Assembly (NCBI GenBank): GCA_025677825.1
Contig: JAIXMO010000044.1
Location: 186,001-250,000 of the forward strand
Length of the DNA: 64,000 nt
Source of the DNA: Helicostylum pulchrum
Lineage: Eukaryota; Mucoromycota; Mucoromycetes; Mucorales; Mucoraceae
Direction: 5' to 3'
Each line of letters begins with the position of its first letter. Position 1 is the stretch's first letter. Positions 46,051 through 58,395 of the stretch are shown in pieces. A model generated the notes under the pieces. It searched no databases and was not told the DNA's origin. It saw nothing but the letters and a program-made list of their open reading frames with translations. Both the position numbers and the translations under genes were made by a program.

Positions 46051-48707
46051 TTAATTTATATTTTCGAGTAAATTCCAGCTATTAAACCAAAGGCGACTGG
46101 AATAATTCTGAACATCTCCTACCATACCGAAAGAAAAAGGCGCAAAATGAATAAAATTAGCAAGCACAAGTGTAAATAAGACGCCGTATACTGTGTAACG
46201 ATTCTGGCTTGTCATGTTGTTACAGAAATGCTCCATCAAAAATGGCACCATAAATACACTAAAATAAAGTGCTGGGAAATAATGGTGAATGTACGTGACA
46301 CGACCCATCATAAAGAAAGGAATATAGTGAAAGAACCATCCATAAAAGAATAATTTTCCTACTGATATAAATTGGGTCCATCGCGCTATTTTTTTAAAAA
46401 AAAATTAGTCATCGATACGGTCGCTATAGTTTGTTTTGATTTGTTTTTTTACCTGGTGTCATATCGATTATTTGACGCTTTTGTCGAATGTTGTAAGCTA
46501 AAATCGCAACTGGGAACGATACAATTGAAATAAAGGAGGTCCACCAAACAGAAGGATTTCCCAAAAGATAATACTTGATGTTATCGTCATCCCATGAACA
46601 CATACGAAGACCGACACTAACCATGGGCCATTCAGTAGGTCCTGAAGCCAAGATATCATCCTTATCAGGGTCGATAACCAAAGCGTTATTAGTATTCCAC
46701 ATTACCACATTCAGGTGCCAGAAATCTTCAAAGAAATTAGACTTGTAAACGCCAGGAGGTGCAGGAGGTACTATTTTCGACAACAATGGAAAGAAAAAAA
46801 AATTAGCATTATAAAATTAACGCGTACATGTAAACTATACTATACAGGCATCATTATGGTGTTCTTCTACATTCCACATAGTATGAGGATCAGATGGACT
46901 ACTCTTTCTATCACATACAACTTCTTGTTGTTTAAAACCCCATTGAGGCAAAACTACACCTCGTGAGGCCAAAACACAATCCAAATGAATGTGTCGTAAT
47001 CTGAATCGCGTAGTTAAAGCTTTAATTGTATCAGATTCGAGTCCAGAGATATCCTTGACAACTTCTATCTTCCAATTATCTTGTAAATCACCAATTTCCT
47101 CTGTACCATACGCGCTTACTTCCCAATTTTTGGAAGAAATGGGTGCATTAATAGGATGACTATGTAAATTACGGCCGGACATTACATGAGCTAAGCGAAC
47201 AATATCGCCATCTTTCACTAACGTAATTCCTTCTTCAGCAGTTACAACTCCACCAAAAATGTCACGGGGTTGACGGATTATCCAGTTATTATTTGAATCC
47301 CTGAAAGAGTAGGCCGTAACTTGTTGTTGCTTTGACCCTTCAGGGTAAATACTAGGATGAGAATGTAATAAGCCTCCACCATACCCAAAGTTTTTCAAAG
47401 TAATATTAGATCCGAAGGCAATCTCTAAAGGATGGTCCTTAAAGGAACTTCCGTTTAATTTTGCTTGAAATAAAGAACCCATCATAGCATCTCCAGGACC
47501 ACTATTACTCAGAATATGAAAATGAACAGCAAAGCTAACCATATAAATAGATGCCGGGATACCAATTAAACAAACGGCACGCGCTAAAAAATGTCCTAGA
47601 TAGGTCTTTTTGGGCATCTGGATATCTCCCAACATATCCCAAAGGTCTTCCAACGTATATGTACCAGCCAATGCAACAGCAAACAGACCGACCCATTTAA
47701 CACTAAGAACACAGCCAAGAGACATACCAAGAGCTGAAATCCAACCCCACCAGGAGAGTGAAAAGGGCCTAAAACAAATAAATATGCACGTCAGTTTCCA
47801 ATAGTCTTGAATATAGTTAAATTAGTTTTTTTTTTTTTTTATACCTGTTTCTTACTGAACGAAATCCAGCTAAACAAAAGAACGTGGCACCAGTAAAGAA
47901 AAGTAACATAGAATCCAATAAAACAAATCGACTGATGGTCAATAAAGCAGTATCGAATAAAACCAAGAAACCCGCCATGATGGAAGGCATGAGAGAAAAG
48001 TTTAATAGACGTGCTGTTCCGAATGCAATAGGAACCAACATGACCCCCCAAGCAGCGTTAAAGATACGCATAGTATAAATATCAAGTTCATCAGGATAAA
48101 CTTTACCAGAGTCAAAAGTAAAAGAGCCATTGTAGTTTGCAATTTTACCAGATAAACCAACCAACATTTTTCCTAGAGGTGGGTGAACATCATGGTAAAA
48201 TTCATTTTTCAAGTAGAATGAACCAAACTATACATATAAAAATGTTAGCTAGACGCATCTTTATTGTTAAATATGTGTATATCTACCTTGCCAAAATGTG
48301 CCTGAAACAAGTAATAAATGTCAGCAAAATAAAAATTTAATACGTCTTTTTTTTTTCTCCTGTTACCTCATCCCAAATGACTTTTCTTGATAAGCCAATT
48401 AATCGAAATCTTGTCCAAAAAGAAAATAGAGTTAACACAGTCAATGCCAATGTATTTTTATGACTATATATAAAACGCAGTGTCTATTATGCCACTTGTT
48501 AATACATTTTAACTTTTACATTATTATTATCATAATTGTTATTACTTTGTTATTGTAGTATTGCTTTTTAAAAACTTTGCTATCCTTTTCATCAGCCAAT
48601 GTAAACTTTTCATTGCTTACAGGAACAGGTTCATAGGTATCAGAATACTTCGGTGGAGGAGAATCCGGTGCCTGAGACACGTTATGTCTTCTCTTTAAAG
48701 TATCCAT
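46051..48707 (-). CDS. PMT2: Protein O-mannosyltransferase, PMT2 type
   Basis: Exons (minus strand) 48707-48520, 48463-48367, 48301-48287, 48227-47845, 47768-46846, 46770-46453 and 46385-46051 give 752 residues. It transfers mannose from dolichol-phosphate-mannose to Ser/Thr in the ER. The first luminal loop reads [30 protein letters not shown], with the catalytic Asp-Glu pair. Three MIR motifs occupy the large loop (GGGLLHSHPSIYPEGSKQQQ; LAHVMSGRNLHSHPINAP; RLRHIHLDCVLASRG), then multiple C-terminal membrane spans. [20 protein letters not shown] is PMT2-like rather than PMT4-like. Exon 3 is a 15-base micro-exon (AHFGK) needed to keep the motif. The exon 1 donor is slightly uncertain but is the one that keeps phase. 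Confidence 0.92.
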
Positions 48708-48856
48708 AATTTATAAAGAGAAAACGAGAAAAAGAAGAGTGATTTAGTAAATATTTATACCATTCATTTTTTTAATTTAATAAACGATGCATTAATGAAT
48801 TTCCTAAAAGCTGTGACCCTTTTCTCTCGTTCTCTTTCTTTTTGTTTTTGTTTATA
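48708..48856. promoter_or_regulatory. Short shared promoter between PMT and DusA-type genes
   Basis: Only 149 bases lie between two divergent start codons, so both promoters must overlap here. AT-rich, with pyrimidine tracts facing the DusA-type start; no clear TATA box can be assigned. Confidence 0.5.
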
Positions 48857-50136
48857 ATGACCATTTTTAGAAACTGTCTAATCCCAACATGGTCAAAACG
48901 CTCGATGCATACTTTAAAAAGGTTGCAACGACCTATCAGTGTAGCACCTATGGTTGATATCACTACACCTGTAACTATTTATTTGCTTTTATTTTTTGAC
49001 ATTAGACTTTTTTTTTAAAAACCTTCGATCTACTCACTCGAAAAAAAACATATATAGCAATTCTTGGAACTACTGCATATTATATCGGGAAAAGATCGTT
49101 ACGATTACTATACTGAAATGCATCATTGTCAGGCAATTCTTCACCATGCCGATCACTTGGATCGTTTTGTAGGCACACCTCGATCCAACATTGTAGTTCA
49201 ATTAGGTGGATCTGACATCGAACCCATGGCACAAGCAACCAAGCTACTACAAGACTATGGATATAAACATGTCAATATTAATAACGGTTGTCCTAGTCCT
49301 AACGTACAACATGGTAGCTTTGGTGCGGTTTTGATGAGGACCCCTGAATTAGTAGCTGATATGCTTTCTGCCATGGTCAAACACAATGTGACTATCCCTG
49401 TCACTGTCAAATGTCGTACTGGTGTAGATTATCAAGACGATTTCAACTTTTTAACAAATTATGTCAATGTATTAAATCAAAGTGAAAGGCCGCCACCTCA
49501 CCTTATTGTTCATGCTAGAAAATGTATATTAAAGGGGTTATCTCCTAAACAAAATAGAATGATACCGCCCTTAAATTATGAAAGAGTGTTTGAGCTGTCA
49601 AAAGCTTTTCCTGATTTACCAATGACAATTAATGGTGGGTTTACTGAAGTGGATCAAATCAAGAATGTATTAGAAAAAGTAGATGGCTGCATGATTGGTA
49701 GAAAAGGTATATCGAATGCTTAAATATATATCATATATCATATACTCATATAGTTGTAATTAGTGATGGATGAACCCATATTCTTACAGGCTTTAGATCA
49801 AGAAATATATAATGATGAACAAGTAAAATCAATCGAGCAAATCACTGGTGAATACTTGGGTAACTAAAAAAACCATTTCCTTCCTTTGTTTTTTCTTTGC
49901 TAATCGTACATGTATAAATAGACTACGTTGATAAATTATACTCAAGACCATTGGGTAAAGATGAATACGGATTACCACCTGCTACACTTATGGTTCGACC
50001 ACTAATGCCACTATATAAAGGTCGCGAAGGTCGTAATTTCCGTCGTCATATGCAAGAAAAGCTAAAACGCGATAAATTACCTACTACCCAATTTTCCAAT
50101 CTAGTTTCGACCTCTTTAATGCAAAGTAAAATATAA
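48857..50136 (+). CDS. tRNA-dihydrouridine synthase, DusA type, probably mitochondrial
   Basis: Exons 48857-48970, 49058-49706, 49797-49859 and 49922-50136 give 346 residues. It reduces uridine to dihydrouridine in tRNA using FMN. Motifs: ISVAPMVDITTP (flavin site), VVQLGGSD, VNINNGCPSPNVQHGSFGA (catalytic Cys near 116), HARKCILKGLSPKQNR and MTINGGF. The HARKxxLKGLSP segment is diagnostic of the bacterial DusA group rather than of the usual fungal Dus1-4. The basic N-terminus (FRNCLIPTWSKRSMHTLKRLQR) looks like a mitochondrial presequence. The third exon acceptor (CTTTAG at 49796) was picked because the one five bases earlier leads to a stop. Start is 149 bases from the PMT start on the other strand. 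Confidence 0.88.
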
Positions 50137-50213
50137 AGTTTCTAAAATAATTTTTTTTTTTTTAATAGTAAAGAGGGAAAAATGTACAAAATGCTGAGAG
50201 TATGGGATTCGCT

Positions 50214-50580
50214 TTAATGAGATAAGAACTTTCTACCCTTCATACGACGTCTAATAATAACACGGCGACCGGTCTTGGTAGCTAAACGACCTAAAAATCC
50301 ATGTCTTCTCTTACGGACAAGTTGAGAGGGTTGATAAGAGTTACCATAAGTAACAAAACGCATTTGAGTTGCTGTGTTTAACCCACTGAGAGGGTTACGG
50401 AAGGCACCCAAACTATACGAAACTGATCAGTTTTTTTTGCTTTTTTTTTTTTCAAACATGTCAAAAAAAAGTAATTTACCTGGCGGATAAAATGCTAGAT
50501 CCTTGAGTAAGCATAGTAGGACGGGCAGCTGCGACAGCACCGAATCTAGCTGAGGCTGTTGACCATAATTGTTGAAACAT
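50214..50580 (-). CDS. MRPL34: Mitochondrial ribosomal protein bL34m
   Basis: Exons (minus strand) 50580-50480 and 50412-50214 give 99 residues. The last 45 residues are bacterial L34-like ([20 protein letters not shown], then [19 protein letters not shown]). The preceding 50 are Ala/Ser/Arg-rich, fitting a mitochondrial presequence. It is a small basic protein of the mitochondrial large subunit. It is tail-to-tail with the DusA-type gene, only 77 bases between stops. Confidence 0.93.
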
Positions 50581-51018
50581 TGTATATACTGTAATTAAAA
50601 AAAGGGCTTTTTTTTATTATTCCCCTGCCCTTGCTAAATGGCGCTGGGGGATCAGTTTGAAGTAGTTGAAACAAGTCACTCTTATGGCTTATTTGATTGG
50701 CTAATACCTGAAAGCTACCTTCAAATTTACATGATTTTTCAAAATGAATAGCAAATTAAAGACAAAAATTCCTGGCTCTATTTGTTGTTACAAGTAACCA
50801 TTGTCATAGTTTTGAAGATTCTTACTGTTAATACAAAAAAAGTTTATTTAATTTACTTCATGCTTTTTGCGAAGCAGCTGCAAAAAAAACAATGTTATTG
50901 GCTAGGTCTACATGCCAAAAATAGCAATATAAATTTTTACTCTCTTCCTTTTTTTTCTTCTCTCTCTCTTTTTTTTCTTTCCGAAAAAAAATACTAATTT
51001 TTTTACATTAAAATAACT
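50581..51018. other. Intergenic between divergent genes
   Basis: About 440 bases separating the bL34m and zinc transporter starts; pyrimidine-rich tracts at 50940-50985 lie just upstream of the transporter. No gene is seen. Confidence 0.4.
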
Positions 51019-52506
51019 ATGAGTACTTCAGAAAGAGAACCACTTTTAGCACCTATACATAATGTACCTTTGCCAAGTGGTTCTGTCGTTTCGTATACTT
51101 ACTCGCAACACAACTGTTCCAACGTAGCTTTAAAGGACCGTTCAGCTGCAAAATCAACTAAACGAAAACTATGGTTTGCTGTAGTTTTAGCTTGTTGCTT
51201 TTTTCTCACTGAATTAATTGCAGGTTATTTTGCAAATTCACTAGGTAATATATTTTTTTGAATAAAAAAACTTGTAAATAGCGAGATAGAGAGAATCCTG
51301 ATATGCAAGAAATAACATATAGCTTTGATGTCCGACGCGTTTCATTTGTTATCTGATGTTGCTAGTTTTATCGTTGCTCTGATTGCTATCTTTTTAGCAG
51401 AGAAGCCTCCAACAAAGAGTAAGTAAAGATGAAGAAAAGTCTTAAAAGAAAAGGGGGAAGATGCTAAATTAAAATTCACAGAACATAGTTTTGGTTTTCA
51501 CCGTGCAGAAGTGATTGCAGCACTTATATCTGTTTTAACAATTTGGGTTCTTACTGCTTTTCTAGTACATGAAGCTATTCAGCGTATAAAAAACCCGCAA
51601 GAAATCAATGCAAAGTTGGTAAGCTAAAATTTCAATTTGTACTACTAAAAAAAGGATACATGACCTAATTTGAGATATTATATGATAGATGTGCATTACC
51701 GCCGCTATTGGTGTTGCTGTCAATGTAGTGTAAGTATTATTTGTGTTTCATCTATCTATCGAGACAATTGACGGTACATATATAGTTTGGCATATGTGTT
51801 AGGTGGTCATCACCATGGACATTCTCATGATGAGGAAGATAATAACCATGTTGAGTCCTCCGGTCCAGTTACTGAGTCCGTACCCCATAAGGTAGTAGAC
51901 TATCGGACTTTTTAATAAACCGACGTAACTTAGACTCTTTATTTTTAGGAAACTAATATCAACCTTAGAGCTGCTGCACTCCATGTTCTTGGCGACCTTT
52001 TAGCTTCTGTTGGTAAGTAGTAGTAGTTTTGTTTTTAGTCGCTTGTATTTTATTAATACTTTTTTTTCTCAGGTGTACTTATTTCTTCGATTATCCTTAT
52101 CTTTAAACCTCATTTGACCATTGTTGACCCTTTATGTACATTTGTCTTTTCAATTCTTGTTTTGTATACAACTTACCACCTTGTTAAGGATTCATTGGCC
52201 GTATTAATGGAAGGAGTACCGGGAAATATTCACCCTGATTTAATTGAGAAATCGTTGCTCGGTATTCCCGGTGTTATTGCTGTACACGATTTACATGTTT
52301 GGACGTTATCTCCTGGCAAGTGTTCTTTGACTGCTCATATCAAGATTGACCATAAATCAAACGCTAACTATGACGAGATTCTATCAAAGGGACAACACAT
52401 TGTATGTGATCTTTATGGCGTACATCATTCAACACTTCAAATAGAATCTGACAATACTGCTTTTACGAGCCATTGTAATCCCGAATTATGCGCTCCAAGA
52501 ACCTAA
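51019..52506 (+). CDS. ZRC1: Cation diffusion facilitator, ZRC1/ZnT-type zinc transporter
   Basis: Exons 51019-51244, 51323-51418, 51482-51618, 51689-51729, 51786-51891, 51949-52012 and 52073-52506 give 367 residues. Six membrane spans with the metal site in helices 2 and 5: SDAFHLLSD and LHVLGDLLASVG (His-x3-Asp in both, the zinc-selective form). A His-rich cytosolic loop (GGHHHGHSHDEED) lies between spans 4 and 5, and a ferredoxin-like C-terminal domain has VHDLHVWTLSPGK. The N-terminal EREPLL is a dileucine-type sorting motif, fitting a vacuolar location. Moves Zn2+ out of the cytosol in exchange for protons. Confidence 0.93.
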
Positions 52507-52762
52507 TTTAGCATTTTATTTTTATTTTGTCACATTTACATCTTACCCCCATTTCTGACACATAAACTAAGAGACCCTTCATTGATTGGTTTTTTTTTTT
52601 TTTTTTTTGGTGCTAAATTATTTAATGATGATCACATTTTTTTTTTTTTTTTTTTTGAGTGCTCTATGTTACACATGTCTGTAAAATAAAATTATATATT
52701 TCACAGGGAAAAAAACTATTTTTGATTTACTTCTTTTTCTTTTTTATATAACGAAAAAAAAA

Positions 52763-54495
52763 ATGACTCGACAACAATTTATAGGTGCTATTGATCAAGG
52801 CACAACTTCAACAAGATTTGTCATTTTTGACAAGGAAGGAAAACTTTTAACTTATCACCAAATGGAATTTGAACAACACTATAGACATCCTGGGTAAAAA
52901 AAAAATATACACATAAAAAATCTTGTATTTTACTTACTTTTTTTTCTTTTTTAGATGGGTAGAACATGATCCTTATGATATATTAGCCTCTGTTGACACT
53001 TGTATTGAACACGCTGTTAGAAAGTTATCTTTATTGGGTTATGATGCCTCCAGTATACAATGTGTAGGTATCACAAACCAGCGTGAAACCACCATAGCCT
53101 GGGACAGTGAAACGGGGCAGCCGTTGTGTCCCGCCATTGTCTGGAGTGACAACCGAACTTCTCATACCGTTCAAGATCTTGCTTCTCAAGAGGGTCACAA
53201 ACAAGGTGTCAACGCTATTCATTCTATTTGTGGATTGCCCTTAACTACCTATTTCTCGGCTGTAAAATTAAAATGGATGATGGACCATGAACCTGCCGTG
53301 AAAGAAGCACATGAAAATAATAGATTACAGTTCGGTACGATTGATACTTGGTTAATTTATGTAAGTATTGTTTGAATCATATGATAAAAACCTTTTTTTT
53401 TTTTTTACTAACACAAAATAATTAGAACTTAACTGGAGGTGTAAAAAATGGGGGCGTCTTGGTCACAGATGTAACAAACGCTAGCAGAACCATGTTGATG
53501 GATATACACACGCTAGAATGGAGTCAAAAAGCAATTGAGTACGTAGTTTTTTTTTTAAAAAAAACATGTCATTTAATTATTTTATTAGTTTTTTCGGATT
53601 TAAAGGTTTACGCTTAGCAAAGATTGTACCTTCTTCTAGCGTTTACGGTAAAATTCATAGTGGTTCACTTAAAAATATACCCATCTCAGGTTGTCTTGGA
53701 GATCAGCAAAGTGCATTGGTAGGACAGAAATGTTTCAAAGTAGGAGAAGCTAAAAATACATACGGTACCGGTTGTTTCATGCTTTTCAATACCGGAGACT
53801 CTCCTGTGATTTCGAAAAACGGTTTATTAACGACTGTAGCTTATCAACTTGGAAACGATAAACCCATGTACGCGTTAGAGGGTTCAATTGCTGTAGCTGG
53901 TTCTTCTATTCAATGGTTAAGAGATAACTTGGGTATAATTAAAGAAAGTAAAGATATCGGTACATTAGCAGAAAAGGTGGAAGATACAGCTGGTGTTTAT
54001 TTTGTCACTGCCTTTAGTGGTTTGTTTGCCCCTTATTGGCGTGATGATGCAAGAGGTACCATTTGTGGATTAACCCAGTATACGAAACGTGAACATATTG
54101 CTCGAGCTACTTTAGAAGCTGTTTGTTATCAATCCAGAGCAATTCTGGAAGCTATGAATAAGGATGCTGGTGAACCCCTTCGATCTTTGAAAGTAGATGG
54201 TGGCGTATCAAATTCAGATGCATGTATGCAGATCCAAGCTGATATATTAAATATTGAAGTATGTCGTCCACAAATGAGAGAAACTACTGCTCTAGGTGCT
54301 GCTATTGCTGCCGGTCTTGCTATGGGAGTATGGAATAGTGTAGAAGATCTTAACGACGTCAATAAAGATGGAAGAACTGTGTTCAAGTCAAAGATTACAG
54401 ACGAAAAGAGAGAAACCATGTACCATGGCTGGAAAGAAGCAATAAAACGTTCATTTGGCTGGGCTGATGTTGTGGGCGACCAAGATGATGTTTAA
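52763..54495 (+). CDS. GUT1: Glycerol kinase
   Basis: Exons 52763-52893, 52955-53360, 53426-53538 and 53589-54495 give 518 residues, normal for the family. Phosphorylates glycerol to glycerol-3-phosphate. FGGY-kinase motifs are clear: [86 protein letters not shown] (signature) and [17 protein letters not shown]. No membrane segment is visible. The segment before the stop is acidic. Neighbour relation to the zinc transporter (same strand, 256 bases apart) has no obvious meaning. Confidence 0.96.
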
Positions 54496-56554
54496 ATTAT
54501 ATACCACCCCCTTGTAAACATTTATTTTAATAAATAATCATCATATAAATATCATATTTTACCCTCTTCTAATTCTTTGTGCAACCTTAATATAAATTTT
54601 TCTCGCTTTTTGCATGATAAAGTAGTAAAAACTTTCTTGTACGCACATGTGAAAAAAAAGGTTAAAAAAAATGTCCCTGTGAATAACAAGAGCTTGTTAA
54701 TTTAGTCTTTGTAACTCAAAAAAAGTATTTAGTCTTTCTATTGTTTCTTAAAGAATAATAAGTACTAAAAAGAGTTAGTACGCAGAATTTCTCTCACATT
54801 CTATTTCAAGAGTTTACTTCTATCATCATAATCATCATCACCATCAAATGCTGTAAAATTAAACAGCAGTAGATTTTCTTATTTAATATCCAGGTACCGT
54901 AACCGAAATATAACTTTTGTCTTATGCAGCTTTTTAGTACAGTAATTTTTTTAACTGTCGTTTTTTTTTTTTTCCTTTCTCGATCTCTGTTTGACACTGG
55001 TACTACTTTTAAAATAAAATCATTGTCAAGATCACCTGTCGTATTTAACCTTAAAACCATTCTAGCTATTTTCCGTCCAAGACGGAAATTCGGGGCATTT
55101 AGTTAATATATTTCACCGCCGGGAAAAAAATCGGGTTACTTTGATATGGAATGAGAGGTTTACGTTTGCAAAATTTCCTCCCTTTGAGTTGCCATCATCT
55201 CGACGGTAAAATCAGGTTATTTCAAAACTGCTGCTATTTCCAATTAACTATATTCTCCTATATATCAATTCTGAAGTAAATTTGTTTTATTCCAAAATAT
55301 AATCACAATCAGGTCTTTCTCGTGAAGTTTAGAATGTTACATACCATATATACATTTATCATACAGAAGTGAACCTAATGTTAGGCCTTTCGAAAATATA
55401 CCGTTCGATTAAATAGAGCATTCTTTTTCTTTTTGCTATCCCTGATTGGCGCTTCAAATTTTACTACTATTCTCTTCGAGTATAAATTACGTCAAATAAA
55501 AAAAATTATGTATGCAGCTCATACAGATATATGTACGTCCTACAATTAGGTAAAAATTACTATCTCTTGGTGACTTCATATCGGTATTGAATGATCATTA
55601 TCAGCTACTTCCGAGTAGTTAGCCGTTATCTGAAGCGTATGTCTGTTCTTAGCGAGCACACCAAAAATAAAATTGGATGTAAAAATAAAACATTACGAAG
55701 AAATTGAGAACGAAACAATTATTATCAACTTAATCACAAAATAGATGATTTAACTGATTTAAATGCCTTCGGTTTGAGAATCTTACTTATCATTTCGTTT
55801 CAGTATCTTCAGTTTCTTCACTACTATCAGTATCATCTGCATTTCAAATGACTTTTTGAAATGCACAACCGCGTATCTTGCTTAGAATCATCACATAGAG
55901 CTAAATCCATGGATTTCATAAATAAGCACATGTCCTATAATTAGTTATGTTTCTATAAATTAGTCTACAAAAAAAGACAAATAAATCTTCAGCTAAAATT
56001 TGTATGTTTGGATAAATGCTAATAATAAACTTTATTACATAAAATCCACTACCAATAGTAATACCTAATAAAAAGTAAAAACTTGTTACAATAATATACG
56101 TATCTTAACAGACTTGTTTTCGGACGAGACGATATGATAAGTCGTTTTAGAAGCTACGACGGCTTTTTTTCCTATAAAGGATTATCTCTCTTAATATAAA
56201 AAGGCAAAACGTATGAGTAAAATAATCAAATTTGTGCTAAAAAAAACCGTCAAAACCAATGAGGAGTAATATCAGCGTTTTATAAAAGCAGAGACCAGGG
56301 TTTGGCCAAGAAGTACTCGCCTTTCGAGAAAGTCCTCTATATGTTTCTTAAATATAAACCCAAAGGAATTTAATTAGACAACGACAAAATCGCTGTGAGA
56401 AAATCGGTTTTAGGTATGCATAATGCGATCGATCCTCCAACAGTAGTCACAAGCGGATTTGTATTTTATTTCTTTAAACAGAAAACTTCTCATGGATTCC
56501 CCTATCTCTCTTTCTCTTCTTTTTTTTGCATTTCTTTTTTAACAGATACAAATA
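54496..56554. other. Two-kilobase gene-poor stretch
   Basis: The largest region without a recognisable gene. Base composition is less skewed than usual spacers and homopolymers are few, so it may hold an eroded sequence, but no frame longer than about 85 codons and no known domain were seen on either strand. Confidence 0.45.
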
Positions 56555-57813
56555 ATGCAGTGGATTACTGAATCTAGTCCGAATTTTCCTACAAAGGCTA
56601 CTTGGTCACACACCTGGAACATCGTGCAGGCCGGGTTTAATGACTTGGTTTCTTCTAAGCATATTGTCTCTTCTATTTGCTCAGCTCTTCAAAACTGTAG
56701 TGAATTCCAAGCGTTCTATAAAAATACGGATCCTTTGGTATCCGCGTTATACTTTACCACTATTCTTATATCAATTCATTACGTCATGTCTGAAATTACT
56801 AAAAATTATAGTCAAGTTGGTAACGTTATTTATACATCTCGATACCGACATAAATACGAACTTACCTCTTTTTTTTTTTTTTTGTATATATAGATAAGGC
56901 TTGGTCGATTTTACCTGCAGTATATGCATGGCATTTTACTATTCATGATTATGTTTTACATGGATCGTTTCATCCTCGATTATTAGCTGCCACCGTTTTA
57001 ATTTCAATTTGGGGTACACGTCTTACATATAATTTTGCTAGGTAAAAAACAAAGAAAAATTTTGTGTGTAATACAAACATTAACAACAAAAACAGAAAGG
57101 GAGGTTATTACTGGTCTGGTCAAGACTACAGATACCCATACCTTCTTGAAAAGCTTGGAGCACCTTTAATGGCACTTTTGAATCTTTTTTTTATTGCACC
57201 ATTCCAAGATTATCTTTTACTTCTTATGGTCACACCTTTATATATGACTAATTTGTTAGCGTCAGCAATCAAAACTCGTACGTTAAGAACACTTGACTAT
57301 GTAGCGGTTGTTTCTCACCTAGCTCTTTTGCTTATCGAAACGATTGCTGATGAACAACAATACGTATTTCAAACAGAAAAATACGCATTGTTAAAGCATT
57401 TAAAGCCAGCGCAATTAACTGGCGATTATAAACTTGGGTTCTTGTGGCACTCTGGGTTATTCCAATACAGTCGTCATGCTAATTTCTTTGCTGAGATGTC
57501 AATATGGTGGGTTATTTATTTGTTCTCGGTATCTGCTGTGCAAGAAGCATCAGGATCAAATGATTGTAGCACTTTTATTAATTGGACAGTTGCTGGTCCA
57601 CTCGTATTGACAGGTCTGTTTCAAGGTAGCACATGGTTGACAGAGGTAATAAACTCATATTATACATATAATCTGTGTTTAGCAGTAGAAACTAATCTGT
57701 TTAACGCGTAGAGAATTTCGTATGAAAAATATCCTGATTACTTAAAGTATCGACGATCTGTTAGTCGTTTCATTCCCTGGTTCCCTTCTAACCCCACGCC
57801 CAACAACGTCTGA
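56555..57813 (+). CDS. DUF1295 / steroid-5-alpha-reductase-like membrane protein
   Basis: Exons 56555-56819, 56894-57041, 57096-57645 and 57712-57813 give 354 residues. It has six or seven hydrophobic segments. Family marks of DUF1295 are the central GTRLTYNFARKGGYYWSGQDYRYPYL, then HSGLFQYSRHANFFAEMSIWW and the C-terminal YEKYPDYLKYRRSVSRFIPW. The last motifs form the NADPH-binding end in related steroid reductases and isoprenylcysteine methyltransferases. Substrate unknown; probably ER. The small last exon is supported because it supplies the conserved KYPxYLxYRRxV tail. Confidence 0.87.
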
Positions 57814-58139
57814 GCGCTACTGTTTAAAAGCCAATTTTTTTTTTTAAAAAATGGTCTATTGTAAAGCACTTACTTTTATTGCTTTACCTTACTAATATGA
57901 CATGAATTACTTTTTTTTTGTATACTTTAAATATTAAAAAAATAAAAATAAAAAAAAGCAGCATTAATATTGGATATTTCCACCTTTAGCTTCTAACATA
58001 AACGCCCTGATTTACATTGTAGTCCAGGAAGACAAGATGACTCCAGATTATCACCAGTCATACTTCTGAGATTAAACATTTTTCTATAAACTTTTGAAAA
58101 AGTGAAAAAAAAACCACCACTTTTTATACCTGTAAAACA
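57814..58139. other. Intergenic, no gene seen
   Basis: AT-rich spacer of 326 bases with poly-T/poly-A and an AATAAA-like signal near 57940. Confidence 0.5.
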
Positions 58140-58361
58140 ATGTACGAAAAAGAAAAAGAAACGATCGAGATTGGTATTATAGGTGCTGGTGGTATGGGTC
58201 GCTTCTATGCTCAAACCTTTTCTAAGGCTGGTTGGAAAAAGTAACAGCTTACAACAACAAAAAAAGTTTTATTTGGCTTAACTCATCTCTCTTGATAGTG
58301 TTCACGTTTGCGATTTACCTGAAAAATATGAAAGCTTAAAAAAAGACTTTGAAGGTAACGC

Positions 58362-58395
<34 letters not shown>

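Noticed and set aside
55700..56000. Possible additional transposon relic
   Set aside because: No motif, terminal repeat or extended frame could be supported on either strand.
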